From: Rhynchosporium graminicola | Taxonomy: Eukaryota > Ascomycota > Leotiomycetes > Helotiales > Ploettnerulaceae | Assembly (NCBI GenBank): GCA_900074885.1 | Contig: FJUW01000004.1 | Span: 2,454,578 to 2,518,577, forward strand | DNA length: 64,000 bases | Reading direction: 5' to 3' | Part shown: positions 1-10,779 of the stretch, piece by piece | How the letters are laid out: every line of letters begins with the position of its first letter | Position numbering within the stretch: the stretch's first letter is position 1 | Notes under the pieces: generated by a model | Seen by the model: the letters and a program-made list of their open reading frames with translations, nothing else | Told to the model about the DNA's origin: nothing | Databases searched by the model: none | Translations under genes and position numbers: made by a program

Positions 1-1321
1 GACATCGGCTCGCTGGGTGAGATGATTGCGGAAGAAGTTTGCTTTGCTTCGGGGTATCTCATATATGTGAATAACCTTCCGGTCATTGGATCATGATATT
101 TGAATAATCTAGCAATCATTGGGTCGGAAGTAGATGGAAGATTTGCACCGAGATTCAGCTCTCGCGTATGAATAGAAAGCGGAGCTCCCAATGAGATATT
201 TAACACAGTTGTCTGAGTGCCAGGTGAGACGTTTCCCGGGGATTTTTGCTCTGATTCAGAATAGCTCTGATTCAAATCCGGGAACTTTTCTTTTGGTCCA
301 GGCATCGCTCGAAGTTCCCTGTTTCCTGCTGGCTTACGAGCCGAGTCTGGTGAGATGGACCTCAACCCGAGTCCAAAGGTTCGTAAACCAGAATTTCTCC
401 TGGTAGTACTCGAGACATTGTTTTCCTGTAGACGCGCATTGATGAGTTCTGGGGTTCGCAAGCCATCTAGCTCGCCTTTCTCGTCATTCCTGTCTGGGAT
501 AACTCCAGAATCTGATGCCTGGATCGCTATGTTTTTAGGTTGTACATCGGGCACATTCGGGGCCCTAGGGGGGAGAGTCACAGCCTCCAGTATTCCAGTC
601 CGACTCAAAGTTCTCGTGCGACTTCGATACCTGATCTCCGGAATTACCGTCGGCATATTGAGCGCTTTGTCAATTTCCGCGTTGATAGCCTTCATTTTAT
701 CAGCTCTCAAGAAGTATGTCAAGTTTCTGGAAGCCGAAACCCCATCAAAATCAGTAGCAAATAAGAAGAAGCTTCAGAAAAAGAGTGTAGAAGACTTACC
801 CTTCGCTTTTCATCAAGTTTTTTTAAAGCCTTCTTCCCCTCTTCAATTCTTGTCTCAATCTCGTCCTCGACCCTCTCCAGCTCCTTCTCAATATCCTCGG
901 CAAGTATCAACTCCCTGCTCTCCCTCTCCGCCTCTCTACATTCATCCTCCTTTCGCTTCTCCTTCTCCCTCTCCAATTCCTCCTCCTGAATTTTCCGTTC
1001 ACGCTCTTGATCTTCCTGCTCCCGTCTCTTCAGAACCTCTTTCCATTCTCGCTTCCTCTGTTCCTCAAGTTCGCCCGCCTCTTTCTGTCGCTTTAGCTCG
1101 ATATCTTGCTGCTCCCTCAGGCGCTGATTGGCGAGGATCTGAAGAGCTTGTGCGTGCTCGGTACGAAGGTCGAAGATTCTGGCTTCGCGCTCGGTGGCCA
1201 GACGCTGGAGCTCTGCTTCGTGGGTCGGGTGGGAGGAGAGGGATTGCAGTGTAGTGTGGATGGAGTCAATGTTTGCGTGAAGCGCGGAGACGAGGGTAAG
1301 CACTGTCTCATGAGTAGCCAT
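1..1321 (-). CDS. Hypothetical coiled-coil protein (3' part beyond the left edge)
   Basis: I do not recognise the family. Exon 1 (800-1321) starts at the ATG at 1321 and gives 174 residues. Roughly residues 30-174 are Glu/Arg/Lys-rich, with long runs of charged heptads typical of a continuous coiled coil. A GTAAGT donor follows at 799. A 229-codon frame without stops then runs from 689 to the window edge; it is Ser/Pro/Asn-rich and looks disordered, and near its end it holds two copies of a short D-P-M-x-x-R-L-F motif. Joining the two frames in phase needs an AAG 3' splice site (AAG at 692-690). The nearer CAG (729-727) would end the protein after eight more residues. The exon 1 call is fairly safe; the junction is not. 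The gene continues past position 1, so its length is unknown. A Ser/Pro-rich frame on the opposite strand is a mirror of the coiled coil. Confidence 0.6.
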
Positions 1322-2398
1322 GATAGTGAATAAGCTGTGTATAAGATGTGGTGCTTGATGAACTTGTGGGAGTTGATATGAAAAACTTCAGACCAGCTGT
1401 TCGCGAAGAAAAGCAGAAATTAAAAATTAAAGCAGTAAGAAAGACAGCTCCAGGCCTGATCGAAATATCAGAAGCGAGTCAGTCGTCTCCTCACACACTC
1501 ATCGTCAATCAACCAAAGTAAAATCGAAACTAAGAAACGAGAAGGACAGCGAAGCAAAATGATGAAAGATGTTCGACTTTACCATTTTCACGATTTATTC
1601 TAAACGGCCGAGAGATGGAAACCCCTGATACAAGCACTGGTTGCATCGTCGTCCGAACTTTGATCGTGCGATGAGGATCTTTTACCGGGCAACAAATGAA
1701 TCGTGAAGCTGGTATGTAGGCTGGGTAGGGGGTACATGTTACAGCCACGGTTTCACAGGTGGAGAGAAGGCTCATGCTTCATCCGTTCTTGTGTTTTGCC
1801 GATTTCAGAGACTCTAGGTGGTCCTCACGAAGGATTTCAAAATCGGTCTGATCAGTTCGAAAAATGCATAATAAGCTTGGGCAAAAACGCGGATTGAATT
1901 GTGATGGCCATAATTTATTCTCACGAACAGACGAGATGTTGGAATAGAGGTCGTTGAAACTCGGCTCGGCTCTCGGATCGTCGCCGGCTGCCGAGCTACC
2001 GTACGAACCAAACATCCAAGGGGCCGAGGCCGAGCAGCCCCCTGATAATATCGTGTCATGTGTATGTTCACCCCTTCGCGCTACGACTCTCGAAGCTTCC
2101 TGTATTATTCATACACGAATGCGAACCAGCATACAGGCGTTCAGAGCTAAGATAATGTGTCAAGAGCTCCACACCCTGTTATGACCCTGGCTCAGCTGGA
2201 AATTTCATTGAACATTAGAGAGTTTCACACGTTCGAATGTTGTGTCTAAAGCTGTCAAGGTCCTGCTGTACCACGTGTTTTCGCGGTATGCACTCGATCT
2301 AAAGAGTAATTAATCCAAGTCCAAGCATATCCATCAAAGTCGTCAAGCGTAACGGGTATAGAATAGTAAAATGTGACCATCCAGAGCTCACTCAAGTT
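1322..2398. other. Intergenic region
   Basis: About 1.1 kb between the start of the coiled-coil gene and the 3' end of the glycosyltransferase gene. It should hold the promoter of the first and the terminator region of the second. Only short overlapping frames are present. I see no repeat, tRNA or recognisable protein fragment. Confidence 0.5.
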
Positions 2399-3895
2399 TC
2401 AACGCCCGGGCAAAGCTCCAATCATCCAAGGAGCCCTCGCTCTCACCAATAACGAAACTTGCGCCAGCAAATAAGTGATGACCAACCCAGCCCAAATACC
2501 GACAATAATACTCAGTCCACCCACAAGCTTTACATTGACGATGATCGAACTCAGCCAGCCTCTCAATCCCGGGTGAAGGAGAAGCCAACTATATATTGGT
2601 ATCGAGAAGCTCGCTGGCTCCACGACCGATTTCACATCTAGAGCTTCTGCCAGTTTCCAAGCAACCCTGTTGTTGATCTTCTCCCATGTTGCGTCTTCGG
2701 CTAGTTCTCTCGCTGCGAGACCCATCCGTTCACGCAACACGACATCTTTCCCCAGTCTCAACACTTTCTCGACAAAGCCATCCAAGTCCATCGGCGGTAC
2801 CAGATATCCAGACTTGCTATCCTCGACGATTTCACTTGGTCCCCCTTCATCTCTGGCAATCACTGGTACACTGCTAGCCATGGATTCCAGCACTACCAGC
2901 CCAAAGGTCTCCGTGATGGAGCAATGTAGGAACAAATCACCAACAGCATACGCCTTCGACAGCTCTTCTCCCTTCAAAAACCCTGCGAAAGTAACCTTCC
3001 CCTCATCATTCAGATATCCAAAGTAATTTTTGATGTCCCTCACGACTTGTGGATTCTTATTTCCTCCCACAATCAGGAGTTTGAATTTCATTCCCTGCGC
3101 ATCCAACCTCTTCGCTGCCTTGGCCAGGAACTCAAACCCTTTCTCAGGAGCAAGTCTTGAGACACACACGAGAATAAGCTCACCGTTTGGCGCGAGGCGT
3201 TTTCTCATCTCCACATCTCTTTTCTTGGGATTGAACATGGTGCAATCTACACCTCGACGAAGATTCATCATCTTTGAGTTTTGGACACCGGCTTTCTCTA
3301 AATACCGCCTTACGAAGCCTGAGGGGTAGAAGACTGTCTTGACGGATACATGACGGAAGAGGTAGCCTTGGACGGATCTGAAGACCCAGACTGCCCAGTT
3401 ATCGAGTGGAGAGGGGAACAATATCTCGCAATAGCCAGAGAGATCCGTTTGGAAATTCAAGAGAACAGGGACGGGTCTCTGTTGTTGACGGACCTGGAGG
3501 AGGATTTGGAAACCAAGACTTGCTGGGCTGGCGAGGTAGATAAGATCTGGCGGCGCCTTGAAAGTTCGCGCATAGAGAGCAGATAACCGGACGGGATATA
3601 CGACTGAAAGTTCAGGATTATAGGGCAGCGGATAGCCCTGTAGACGCACTTCGATTTCATTGTTGTTTGCGGTTGTGGTTGAGATTACTGGAGCGGAAGA
3701 ACGGGTGCTTATTTCTGGCGCAACGACTGCGACGTGCACTCCGTGTGAGCGAAGATATGTGACGAGATTGAGTGTGGTTCTACTGACGCCGTTGACTGGA
3801 CCGAAGGATTCGGTTGCAAGGAGGAGTTTCTTCCCTCTTAATGCCTCCGGGAAGGGGAGGCTGGCATTAACAGCCATTCCATTTATTCTCGCCAT
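2399..3895 (-). CDS. GT4-family retaining glycosyltransferase, membrane-anchored (MgtA/SQD2-like)
   Basis: Uninterrupted frame of 498 residues from the first real ATG at 3895; the frame runs further upstream but without another ATG. It has the GT-B fold pattern of family GT4: an N-terminal acceptor domain opening with K-L-L-L-A-T-E-S-F and a G-P-V-N-G-V-S-R loop, then a donor domain with S-R-L-A-P-E-K-G and the E-x7-E motif in E-T-F-G-L-V-V-L-E followed by E-G-G-P-S-E-I-V. These residues bind the nucleotide-sugar phosphates in known GT4 enzymes. The last ~60 residues include a ~22-residue hydrophobic segment that probably anchors the protein in a membrane. The loop pattern resembles GDP-mannose-dependent mannosyltransferases (MgtA/PimB) and plant SQD2, so a lipid acceptor is plausible. 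The divergent neighbour makes UDP-glucuronic acid, which hints at the donor. Donor and acceptor are inferred. Confidence 0.85.
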   Translation of the reverse strand: MARINGMAVNASLPFPEALRGKKLLLATESFGPVNGVSRTTLNLVTYLRSHGVHVAVVAPEISTRSSAPVISTTTANNNEIEVRLQGYPLPYNPELSVVYPVRLSALYARTFKAPPDLIYLASPASLGFQILLQVRQQQRPVPVLLNFQTDLSGYCEILFPSPLDNWAVWVFRSVQGYLFRHVSVKTVFYPSGFVRRYLEKAGVQNSKMMNLRRGVDCTMFNPKKRDVEMRKRLAPNGELILVCVSRLAPEKGFEFLAKAAKRLDAQGMKFKLLIVGGNKNPQVVRDIKNYFGYLNDEGKVTFAGFLKGEELSKAYAVGDLFLHCSITETFGLVVLESMASSVPVIARDEGGPSEIVEDSKSGYLVPPMDLDGFVEKVLRLGKDVVLRERMGLAARELAEDATWEKINNRVAWKLAEALDVKSVVEPASFSIPIYSWLLLHPGLRGWLSSIIVNVKLVGGLSIIVGIWAGLVITYLLAQVSLLVRARAPWMIGALPGR

Positions 3896-4749
3896 ATTTG
3901 AAACGAAAATCGTGTCTGAAGCTTTCCAATTTGAGGTTTTGAGGAAATATTCCTGAGCAGGGAAGCACTTAATCAAGTCGACTCGCGCGCACCGTCAGAA
4001 CTCTATGTCTATGTCATGTGACTCATGTCCACCTGACAGACTGAGACTTTCAGCACAAGGTACATAACCTCGTCTCGTCACCCCACCAAGATGATCTCCA
4101 TCGATATTCTGCCACCCATTGTGCATATTACCATCTCGTTTTCAAAGGATGTATATGATTGGATGCCTTTAGTTGTTGGACGTTGAAGGGTCCAATTGGG
4201 TGGACGACTGACAACCGAGGACTAGCCCCACGTGGGTGAACCTATGGACGCAAGGCTGAAAATCCAGTTACAACCCTTCCTCACCCTTCAACTATCATTA
4301 TCGCGGTAAGTGCACAATGTATCTCGTGCCTCTGTATGACATGAACCACAGCCTTGGGCAACGTGTGTAGTGTTATTGGTGCTGAAGGTGTGTAGTTGAT
4401 GGTGTAAGGTTGACCTCGGATCCTCTATCGGATTGCTCGAGTCGTCCGTGTGATGTCAATGTTGATGATGCAGATAAGACGATTATGTGAGTCGCGACTG
4501 CTGTCCGGAGAGTTTCTCGAGCGCGTTCTCTCTTTCTGTTTATATTTCTTTCGCTGTGTGACTTTCTGGTCTTGAGTTATTCAACACCAACTCACGAGCT
4601 TCGTCTATCATCTCCTTCCTCCCCTCTTTGCTGAGGAAACTACTAAGATCCGATTCCAGAACCAGTCGACAGAACTACACGATGTACGAAGCTCATATTC
4701 AGGCACATTTTTGTGATCGCTAACAGAAGCAGATCCGTTGCCTGCTCAG
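3896..4749. promoter_or_regulatory. Shared divergent promoter region (glycosyltransferase / UDP-glucose dehydrogenase)
   Basis: The 854-bp gap between two divergent start codons has no coding frame of note. It must carry both promoters and 5' leaders. A perfect 10-bp palindrome, CCCACGTGGG, lies at 4227-4236, about 330 bp from the glycosyltransferase start and 510 bp from the dehydrogenase start. CACGTG is the core site of bHLH factors in fungi; which factor would bind here is unknown. Pyrimidine-rich leader sequence precedes the dehydrogenase ATG. Confidence 0.5.
4227..4236. promoter_or_regulatory. Palindromic E-box CCCACGTGGG
   Basis: Perfect 10-bp palindrome around CACGTG in the divergent promoter. 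It is a candidate bHLH site acting on both genes. Function is inferred from the core sequence only. Confidence 0.4.
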
Positions 4750-6907
4750 ATGTATTCAATTGCAAATATGGACCGAAAAGCTTCGATGCCGATATCTGAA
4801 GTGGACTCGGAGCAGTATTACAATTATGTCTCCACTGCTCCTACCACTCCAGATGGAAGTCTGACATTCAGTCCTATTCTGCAAGCCATGAGACTGCATG
4901 ATGCTCTGGAAGACGCAAGTGTTGGTGGCATCACTCGCATAACGACCACAACTTCTCTGGACCAGAGTGTAAGCAGTAACACAATGGTCAAAAACATTTG
5001 TTGCATTGGCGCTGGATATGTTGGTGAGTACAGAAAGTGGCATGAGAATTTCCGGTTTACTAAAGCGTTTTTCTCCAGGCGGCCCGACGGCATCTGTGAT
5101 CGCTTTCCAGAACCCTGATATCAAAGTGACGGTCGTTGATCGCGACCCTCGCCGGATCGCGCAATGGAATTCGAAGCATCTCCCTATCCATGAACCAGGT
5201 CTAGACTACATCCTCCGAGTAGGTCGAGATGGTTCTCGTGCTTTTAGAGTTGCCCACGATCCTACATATTCTTGTCTATCTTCTAGCGAGTCTACTTCCA
5301 GCTGCACGACATCTGAATGTGAGAGCCAATGCCAGGAAGCTGGGGAGCTTGAGATAAATGCTCGAGAGACCAATTTATACTTCTCGACTGAGGTCTCCAA
5401 AAACATAAGTGAAGCTGACATCATTCTCATTGCTGTCAACACACCTACGAAAATGAGAGGCTTGGGTGCTGGTAGAGCAACAGATGTTACTGCACTAGAA
5501 GCCGTGACAAGAGAGATAGCTCTGCATGCGAAGTCTGGAGCGATCTTGGTCGAGAAGAGCACAGTGCCGTGCAGAACCTCTGAATTGATTCGAGACACAG
5601 TCAGTATTGCTTCCCGTTCGACGTTCACAAGCTGATGAATTATACAGATCCAAGTTTACCGCCCAAATGAGCACTTCGAAATTCTCTCCAATCCAGAGTT
5701 TCTTGCAGAAGGAACAGCAATCAACGACCTCCTCAATCCATCACGCATCATTATAGGAAGTTCGTCCACGATTTCCGGTCGTGTAGCTGCAGCAACACTC
5801 GCATCAGTGTACTCCTGGGTCCCGATCTCAAGAATAATCACAACCAACACTTGGTCTTCCGAACTTTCGAAACTGGTAGCAAACGCCATGTTAGCTCAGC
5901 GAATCTCCTCCATTAACTCCATTTCCGCCATCTGCGAGAAGACCGGCGCCGACATCTCCGAAATATCACACTCGGTTGGCTTAGATCCGCGGATAGGCCC
6001 CAAATTTCTTCAGGCAGGTGTTGGATTTGGGGGATCGTGTTTCCAAAAAGATATCCTCAGTTTGGTATATCTTGCTGAGACTTTGGGTCTGGAAGAAGTC
6101 GCAGAATACTGGCAGCAGGTTCTGACCATCAATAATTGGCAACGTATACGCTTCACTCGACGAATAATTCGATGTTTGAACGGCACTGTTGTTGGTAAGA
6201 AACTCACGATTCTTGGATACGCTTTCAAAAAAGGAACGAGCGATACGAGAGAGTCTCCTGCATTGGAATGTATCAAGAGCTTGCTTGAAGATGCGCCTAT
6301 GGAAATTGCGGTGTATGATCCGTATTGTAATCCGAGTACAGTTTCGAGCGAAATTGGGAAGTTACTTGGCGAAGATGTTCTGAGAGACAATGGTGGATGC
6401 ATACACATATACGCGGATGTGTACGCTGCGTGCGAAGGCAGCGCGGCTGTATTGATCATGACGGAGTGCGATGAGTTTAGAACGGCTTCTAAGACATCCG
6501 AGAAGTCATCGACAGCGACGGAGGAGAAGAAAAGTCTGGATCCTCGTCCATTTGCTGCTCTCGAGCCAACAGAAACAGAGATTCTGGCCCTCAACAAGCA
6601 TCTTTCTACCGGGGCCCCCCTCCCCGGCTCGATCCCGGATTCTCTACAGCGGCTCAATCCTGAACGAAATTGTGGCGACGGATGTAGAGACTGCGAGAAC
6701 TCTTTATTCCTGAAGAGTGTAGCAGCGGGAAGTGGCACTACAGGAATAGGACAACCTTTGGATTGGAGCAGGATTGCGTATCGTCTGCAGAAACCGAAGT
6801 GGGTCTTTGATGGGAGGGGTGTACTTGCAGCTGATGTTATGGAGGGCCTTGGGGTCAGGTTGGAGAAGGTGGGAGCTGTTGGCTGGGAGGGGATTGGGGG
6901 TAAGTAG
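4750..6907 (+). CDS. UDP-glucose 6-dehydrogenase with two extra insertions
   Basis: Three exons: 4750-5023, 5079-5599 and 5648-6907, giving 684 residues. The enzyme oxidises UDP-glucose twice with NAD+ to UDP-glucuronic acid in the cytosol. The Rossmann motif G-A-G-Y-V-G-G-P spans the first splice junction (about residues 87-93). S-T-V-P, N-P-E-F-L-A-E-G, the Lys-containing E-L-S-K-L-V-A-N-A helix and the nucleophile in G-F-G-G-S-C-F-Q-K-D (Cys about 396) are all present, as is the UDP-domain end K-P-K-W-V-F-D-G-R. Typical family members have 450-500 residues. The extra length is a ~85-residue N-terminal extension, a Ser/Cys-rich insertion at about 144-190, and a ~93-residue insertion at about 543-635 with a C-G-D-G-C-R-D-C cluster. 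It is divergent from a glycosyltransferase that may use its product. GDP-mannose dehydrogenase is a less likely alternative. Confidence 0.9.
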
Positions 6908-7901
6908 CTGCTCGGAGGAGGTAGACTGCATACTGGTGTTGGAGTTTTTCTTGTGGGAATTTGATACCCGCGTTGGCTTTACCTAGAAAGTGTGTAACAC
7001 TCCGTTCGGCGTTCATTTGACATACCATGAGTTGATCAAGAATTAACTTGAAAGAGGGGTGATTGATTATAAAAACGCGTAGAATATTGAAGAGCCCTAG
7101 GGTTTCCATTGCATACACCTTCATTACCCACATTTGTGGAACGGATGCTAGAGTTGGTGCTGGTGGGCAAGGATCCAGATCATGCCAAGTCTGAACATGC
7201 CTCTCTCTCGCATCTCACTTGTGTGGAACAAATCAAAAAGCAGCAGCAGACCAGATACTACCATTGCCATTGTAAAGTTCAGGTGTTGATCCGCGATAAG
7301 CCATCGGGGGTGAATTGCTTTCTGTGCTTGTGATTCGCAGCTTGGGAGCTGGCGGTCACGGCACAGTCAAGAACATGTTTCCGGAGAGGACTAAACATTC
7401 CATTTTGTGAGACTATTCTACTTCCCGTTGATACGTAGCGTTTTTAAGAATTCATGGGCGGCACTGCAAGCTGGTTTTAAAGAAGCTAGGTTCCCATTTA
7501 TAGTTCGTATCGAGGAAGCATCAGTTGTGCTTGGAATATATCCTGCAATAACATTCCCTAGCACAAGATCAGTAACTCGAGTAGCTGATCGGTGCGCGTG
7601 GTAACAATAAGAACATGATTTCGTGTCTCGAGGTCTTTGTCGAAGACTTAAGTAAAAGTCATGCTCGGGGTAAAATGCTCACGTGGCTGTTGTGCTCACG
7701 TGCTGTTTGGTCACGCGAGCTAGGGAAATGCTTCATGTCTTGGACCTCAATGGCTATCTAAACACTTAGTCTCTACCATATTCTGAGAGCTTCCTACACC
7801 TAGAGTCGGTAATAGCCTCTCGAAAACTGCGTGAATTGTTAGCATTAAATTACCGATTGTTCTCTCCAAACAGGTTGCTTGAAACAGCCCAACGTCAAAC
7901 G
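6908..7901. other. Intergenic region with duplicated E-box
   Basis: About 1 kb downstream of the dehydrogenase and upstream of the 7902 gene. A near-perfect direct repeat containing CACGTG lies at 7676-7705. A CAG splice-acceptor-like sequence at 7871-7873 could end an intron in the 5' leader of the next gene. No protein-coding fragment was recognised. Confidence 0.45.
7676..7705. promoter_or_regulatory. Tandem CACGTG repeat
   Basis: TGCTCACGTGGCTGT is followed at once by TGCTCACGTGCTGT, 16 bp apart, about 200 bp upstream of the ATG at 7902. Two CACGTG cores on the same face of the helix suggest paired bHLH binding. This is an inference from spacing and core sequence. Confidence 0.4.
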
Positions 7902-8903
7902 ATGCAGGATAATCGAGCCCGAAAGACCGCTCGACAAAAGGGCTCTTCTAACGATCCGAACCTCAGTTCCGCACAAATGAAATCAGTCACAAAATCAGCA
8001 ATCAAGAAGTTCAGTCCTTTCCTCCTTACGGGACTGGCTGCTATTGCAGAGCACCACTGGCTAAAGAAGGATGACTCGTCAACAGAAGAAGGAAATGCTC
8101 GCGAACACCGGTCAAAACCATCTCGATCTCACTCCGAAAGAGGCGCTCTCCGGAAAGAGAAAGTTGAAAATGAAGAAGAAGCCGAAGTACGTGCTTTAAA
8201 AGATGAACTTGCTCGAATGAGAGATGAAATAAAGAACCGAGGTGATGAAGCGTTGATTGGAGATGATGGAGCGAGGGCTATACCAGTTGAATCGGCGATA
8301 CCGCCTTCTTTGGTGCGAGGTCCGAGGTCTTTGCATAGTGAGCATGTCAGTTTTCAACACGAGCAGCCAGAAGATTTCGTGAAAATGCCCTTTGCACCAA
8401 CTCCGCCTGTTTCGTACCCTGCTCCTTTTGACGAGTTCAGAGCTACGAGACCGCCGCAATTATATGATCCGCTGGATCCATCAATGAGAGGGCTGGATCG
8501 GAATCGTGAATTTGAAGGTTCGGATTTTTCGAGCAGACTGAGACAATACCGGCAGCGATCAAATTTGCATCGAAACAGGAATAGTAAGATCCAGCGACGG
8601 TCTATTCGAGAGAACGAAGACAAGTCGTGGCATGCAACGAAGGTAGCAGCCGTCGCAGGATTAGTGGAAGGTCTACACGTTGATGATGGAAAAGGAGATT
8701 GGGTGGGCATGAAAGGGGTGAGGGTCGGAACGACGGCCGCGGCGACATTTGGGGCGACGTATTTGAGGGAGAGGGAGCCGAGGGATTATAGAATGAGAGA
8801 GGTTGTTTCGGATGTAGGGACGGGGATTCTGGTCAGTGGATTGGTTTATGGGAAGGCGAGGGACAGCCGACCTAGCCAGAAGAGGCGATGGACTTTGTGT
8901 TAA
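7902..8903 (+). CDS. Hypothetical protein with coiled coil and Gly/Ala-rich C-terminal segments
   Basis: Single exon, 333 residues from the first ATG at 7902; the frame extends upstream but has no earlier ATG. I do not recognise a named family. The N-terminus is basic, followed by a short hydrophobic stretch (about residues 35-50) with F-L-L-T-G-L-A-A-I-A. A Glu/Lys-rich coiled coil lies at about 90-125. The middle is Pro- and Arg-rich and probably disordered. The last ~110 residues contain three short segments rich in Gly, Ala and Val (A-A-V-A-G-L-V-E-G, T-T-A-A-A-T-F-G-A and G-T-G-I-L-V-S-G-L-V), like small-residue zipper helices that contact membranes. Many filamentous fungi have proteins of this general build. 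No link with the neighbouring genes is visible. Codon composition and the long frame support a real gene. Confidence 0.65.
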   Translation: MQDNRARKTARQKGSSNDPNLSSAQMKSVTKSAIKKFSPFLLTGLAAIAEHHWLKKDDSSTEEGNAREHRSKPSRSHSERGALRKEKVENEEEAEVRALKDELARMRDEIKNRGDEALIGDDGARAIPVESAIPPSLVRGPRSLHSEHVSFQHEQPEDFVKMPFAPTPPVSYPAPFDEFRATRPPQLYDPLDPSMRGLDRNREFEGSDFSSRLRQYRQRSNLHRNRNSKIQRRSIRENEDKSWHATKVAAVAGLVEGLHVDDGKGDWVGMKGVRVGTTAAATFGATYLREREPRDYRMREVVSDVGTGILVSGLVYGKARDSRPSQKRRWTLC

Positions 8904-10779
8904 CAATACTGGACGTTCTGGTTGGGCTGTTCGTTGATCATGTATCTGCCGTCTTTTGGACTTCCCTTCGAGGTGCGGGTGTGGATCAAATGTGGCATTC
9001 TGGAATTTCATATTTTCCATCTGCTGCTGCTGTATGATGAGTATTAGTTTCCTTCAGTCCGAATCAGACATAATGTAAGATGATTTTTTCATGTAGAGAT
9101 CAAGTGACTTTGACTTGGACGGTCTCGCACAAGCCAACATTCGTCCAGCAGACCAGCTCCTCCACAGCATGGGATCAGATCTAACGGTTGATTTGTTGCA
9201 CTTCGCATTCCACGCTAAAGATAGAGTTCCTTCTTGATCTCCACGCCTTTCATGCAGGTCAGTCTTTGTCTGTTAGAGAAACTGTACCTAGCCAGTAGAC
9301 ACCCTTTCGCCCTTTCGGAGGCGCTTCGATGTCAGCAGCAATCCAACCACAATTGCAAGTAAACAGCCAAGGAGGAAATGGGAATTTTTTTTTTGCATTC
9401 TAGAATCCCGGGACCGTGGTCCTGGAATCGGATCTTAATAAAGGGATGTGGTGTTTGTTGGTGGCGGTGAATTTGGCGCTTGGCTCTGGAAGCGAGATAC
9501 AGAAGGCGGTTAAGCGAGTTTTGGCTTTGAAGCTTGTGTGTTTGTTTAGGTGCTCGTTCAGGTACTTTGAGAAGTAAATCTCGGAATGTAATCAAGACTA
9601 GATGTCCTGCAAGAATGTGAGGGTGGGGCAGATGTTTGTTTGTCTTCGGATTCGAGCTGAGGAGGGAATTTCGCCCAATAGCGTTTCTCTTTCTTGGATT
9701 ACCTACCTGGTGCAGATCGGCGCTAAGGGCCACGATGGTTTCTACAAATATGAAAATTCTTTTTCGTCTCGATTCGGTTCTATTTCTTGGACTCTATGAA
9801 GCTACAAGAGAATCCAACGAATGATAACACATGCCTGCTTCCTTCTTTCACCGAAAATCATGACTCCTTTGATTCGAATCAAAGAGCCTTCCTTTCGTGG
9901 ATTAGGTGATTCAAGCTTCCAAGCTCTTAGAGCCAAGCTATTGGTACTGCATGCCGATATGGGTGCCTGCGCCGCATACTACAGTGGAGATTATGCCACC
10001 ATTCACAAGAAATTCTCCATTTTTACTGGCTTACTAATGCGAGACCCGAGTGGAAATAAGATCCCGAATGGCCAAGCATCATGTGTTTTTAGTCGACCCT
10101 CATATGGAAGCACGTTGTCTTCTCTACTTTCATAAGCTTAATCAATCTTCATGTACAGTCAATCTTCAGCACGTGAACAGAAAGCTACTCAGCTGCCAAG
10201 ATGAATGACAGTCACTGTATTGCTCAAATCCGCAGATTCGATACGCACCAACTCATTGAACGGCTCGGTCCAGGCATGTGGGTCGACATAATTGCATTAT
10301 GAATATTGGACCCATCTGACCGGATTGACGCTTCGTCAAGTGTGAAGAGATTGAGACTACGAAGACGGAGAAACTAAGCGATTTAAATGGCGAAAGAGAG
10401 AAACTAGCACCATGATTGCTGAACCATGTTGTGCGGCCTACCTAGTCAGGGAGGTCGGCTAGCTAGGCATGCAGGCGGGAGGCGGGAGTCGGGAGCTCAC
10501 GTACAAATGTATGTCAGAACCTTGCAAGCGTTCGATATCAGATTCCTTCACCATCGTAAAACGGGCCTTTCTATGAATAATCATCTTGGTGAGCATTTTC
10601 ATCTCCGATTGTTCAGGGCCTAGAATTTGATTCCCAAACCAGATCGCCGCCCCAACTGGTATGATGTGTCTACCTCACTGCTATAAAGTCGTAGTCATCA
10701 TCCTCAAAGTGATGACTTGACATCTGCTCAGCAAGTTCATTTTGGCTCTTCTCTGTGGTACTGCGCAACTGTCGTAGCG
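8904..10779. other. Intergenic region
   Basis: About 1.9 kb with only short, composition-biased frames on both strands. A small perfect hairpin (GGACC GT GGTCC) lies near 9408-9424. Part of 9600-10135 stays open in one plus-strand frame, but the translation has no recognisable feature. The last ~150 bp should be the promoter of the DUF4832 gene. Confidence 0.4.

Noticed and set aside
355..1254. 299-codon plus-strand open frame rich in Ser and Pro
   Set aside because: It mirrors the Glu/Lys-rich coiled-coil exon on the minus strand; its Ser/Pro/Leu bias is what the complement of such codons gives.
9821..10135. 104-codon plus-strand open frame
   Set aside because: No domain, no clear promoter or splice context, and ordinary length for chance in this base composition.
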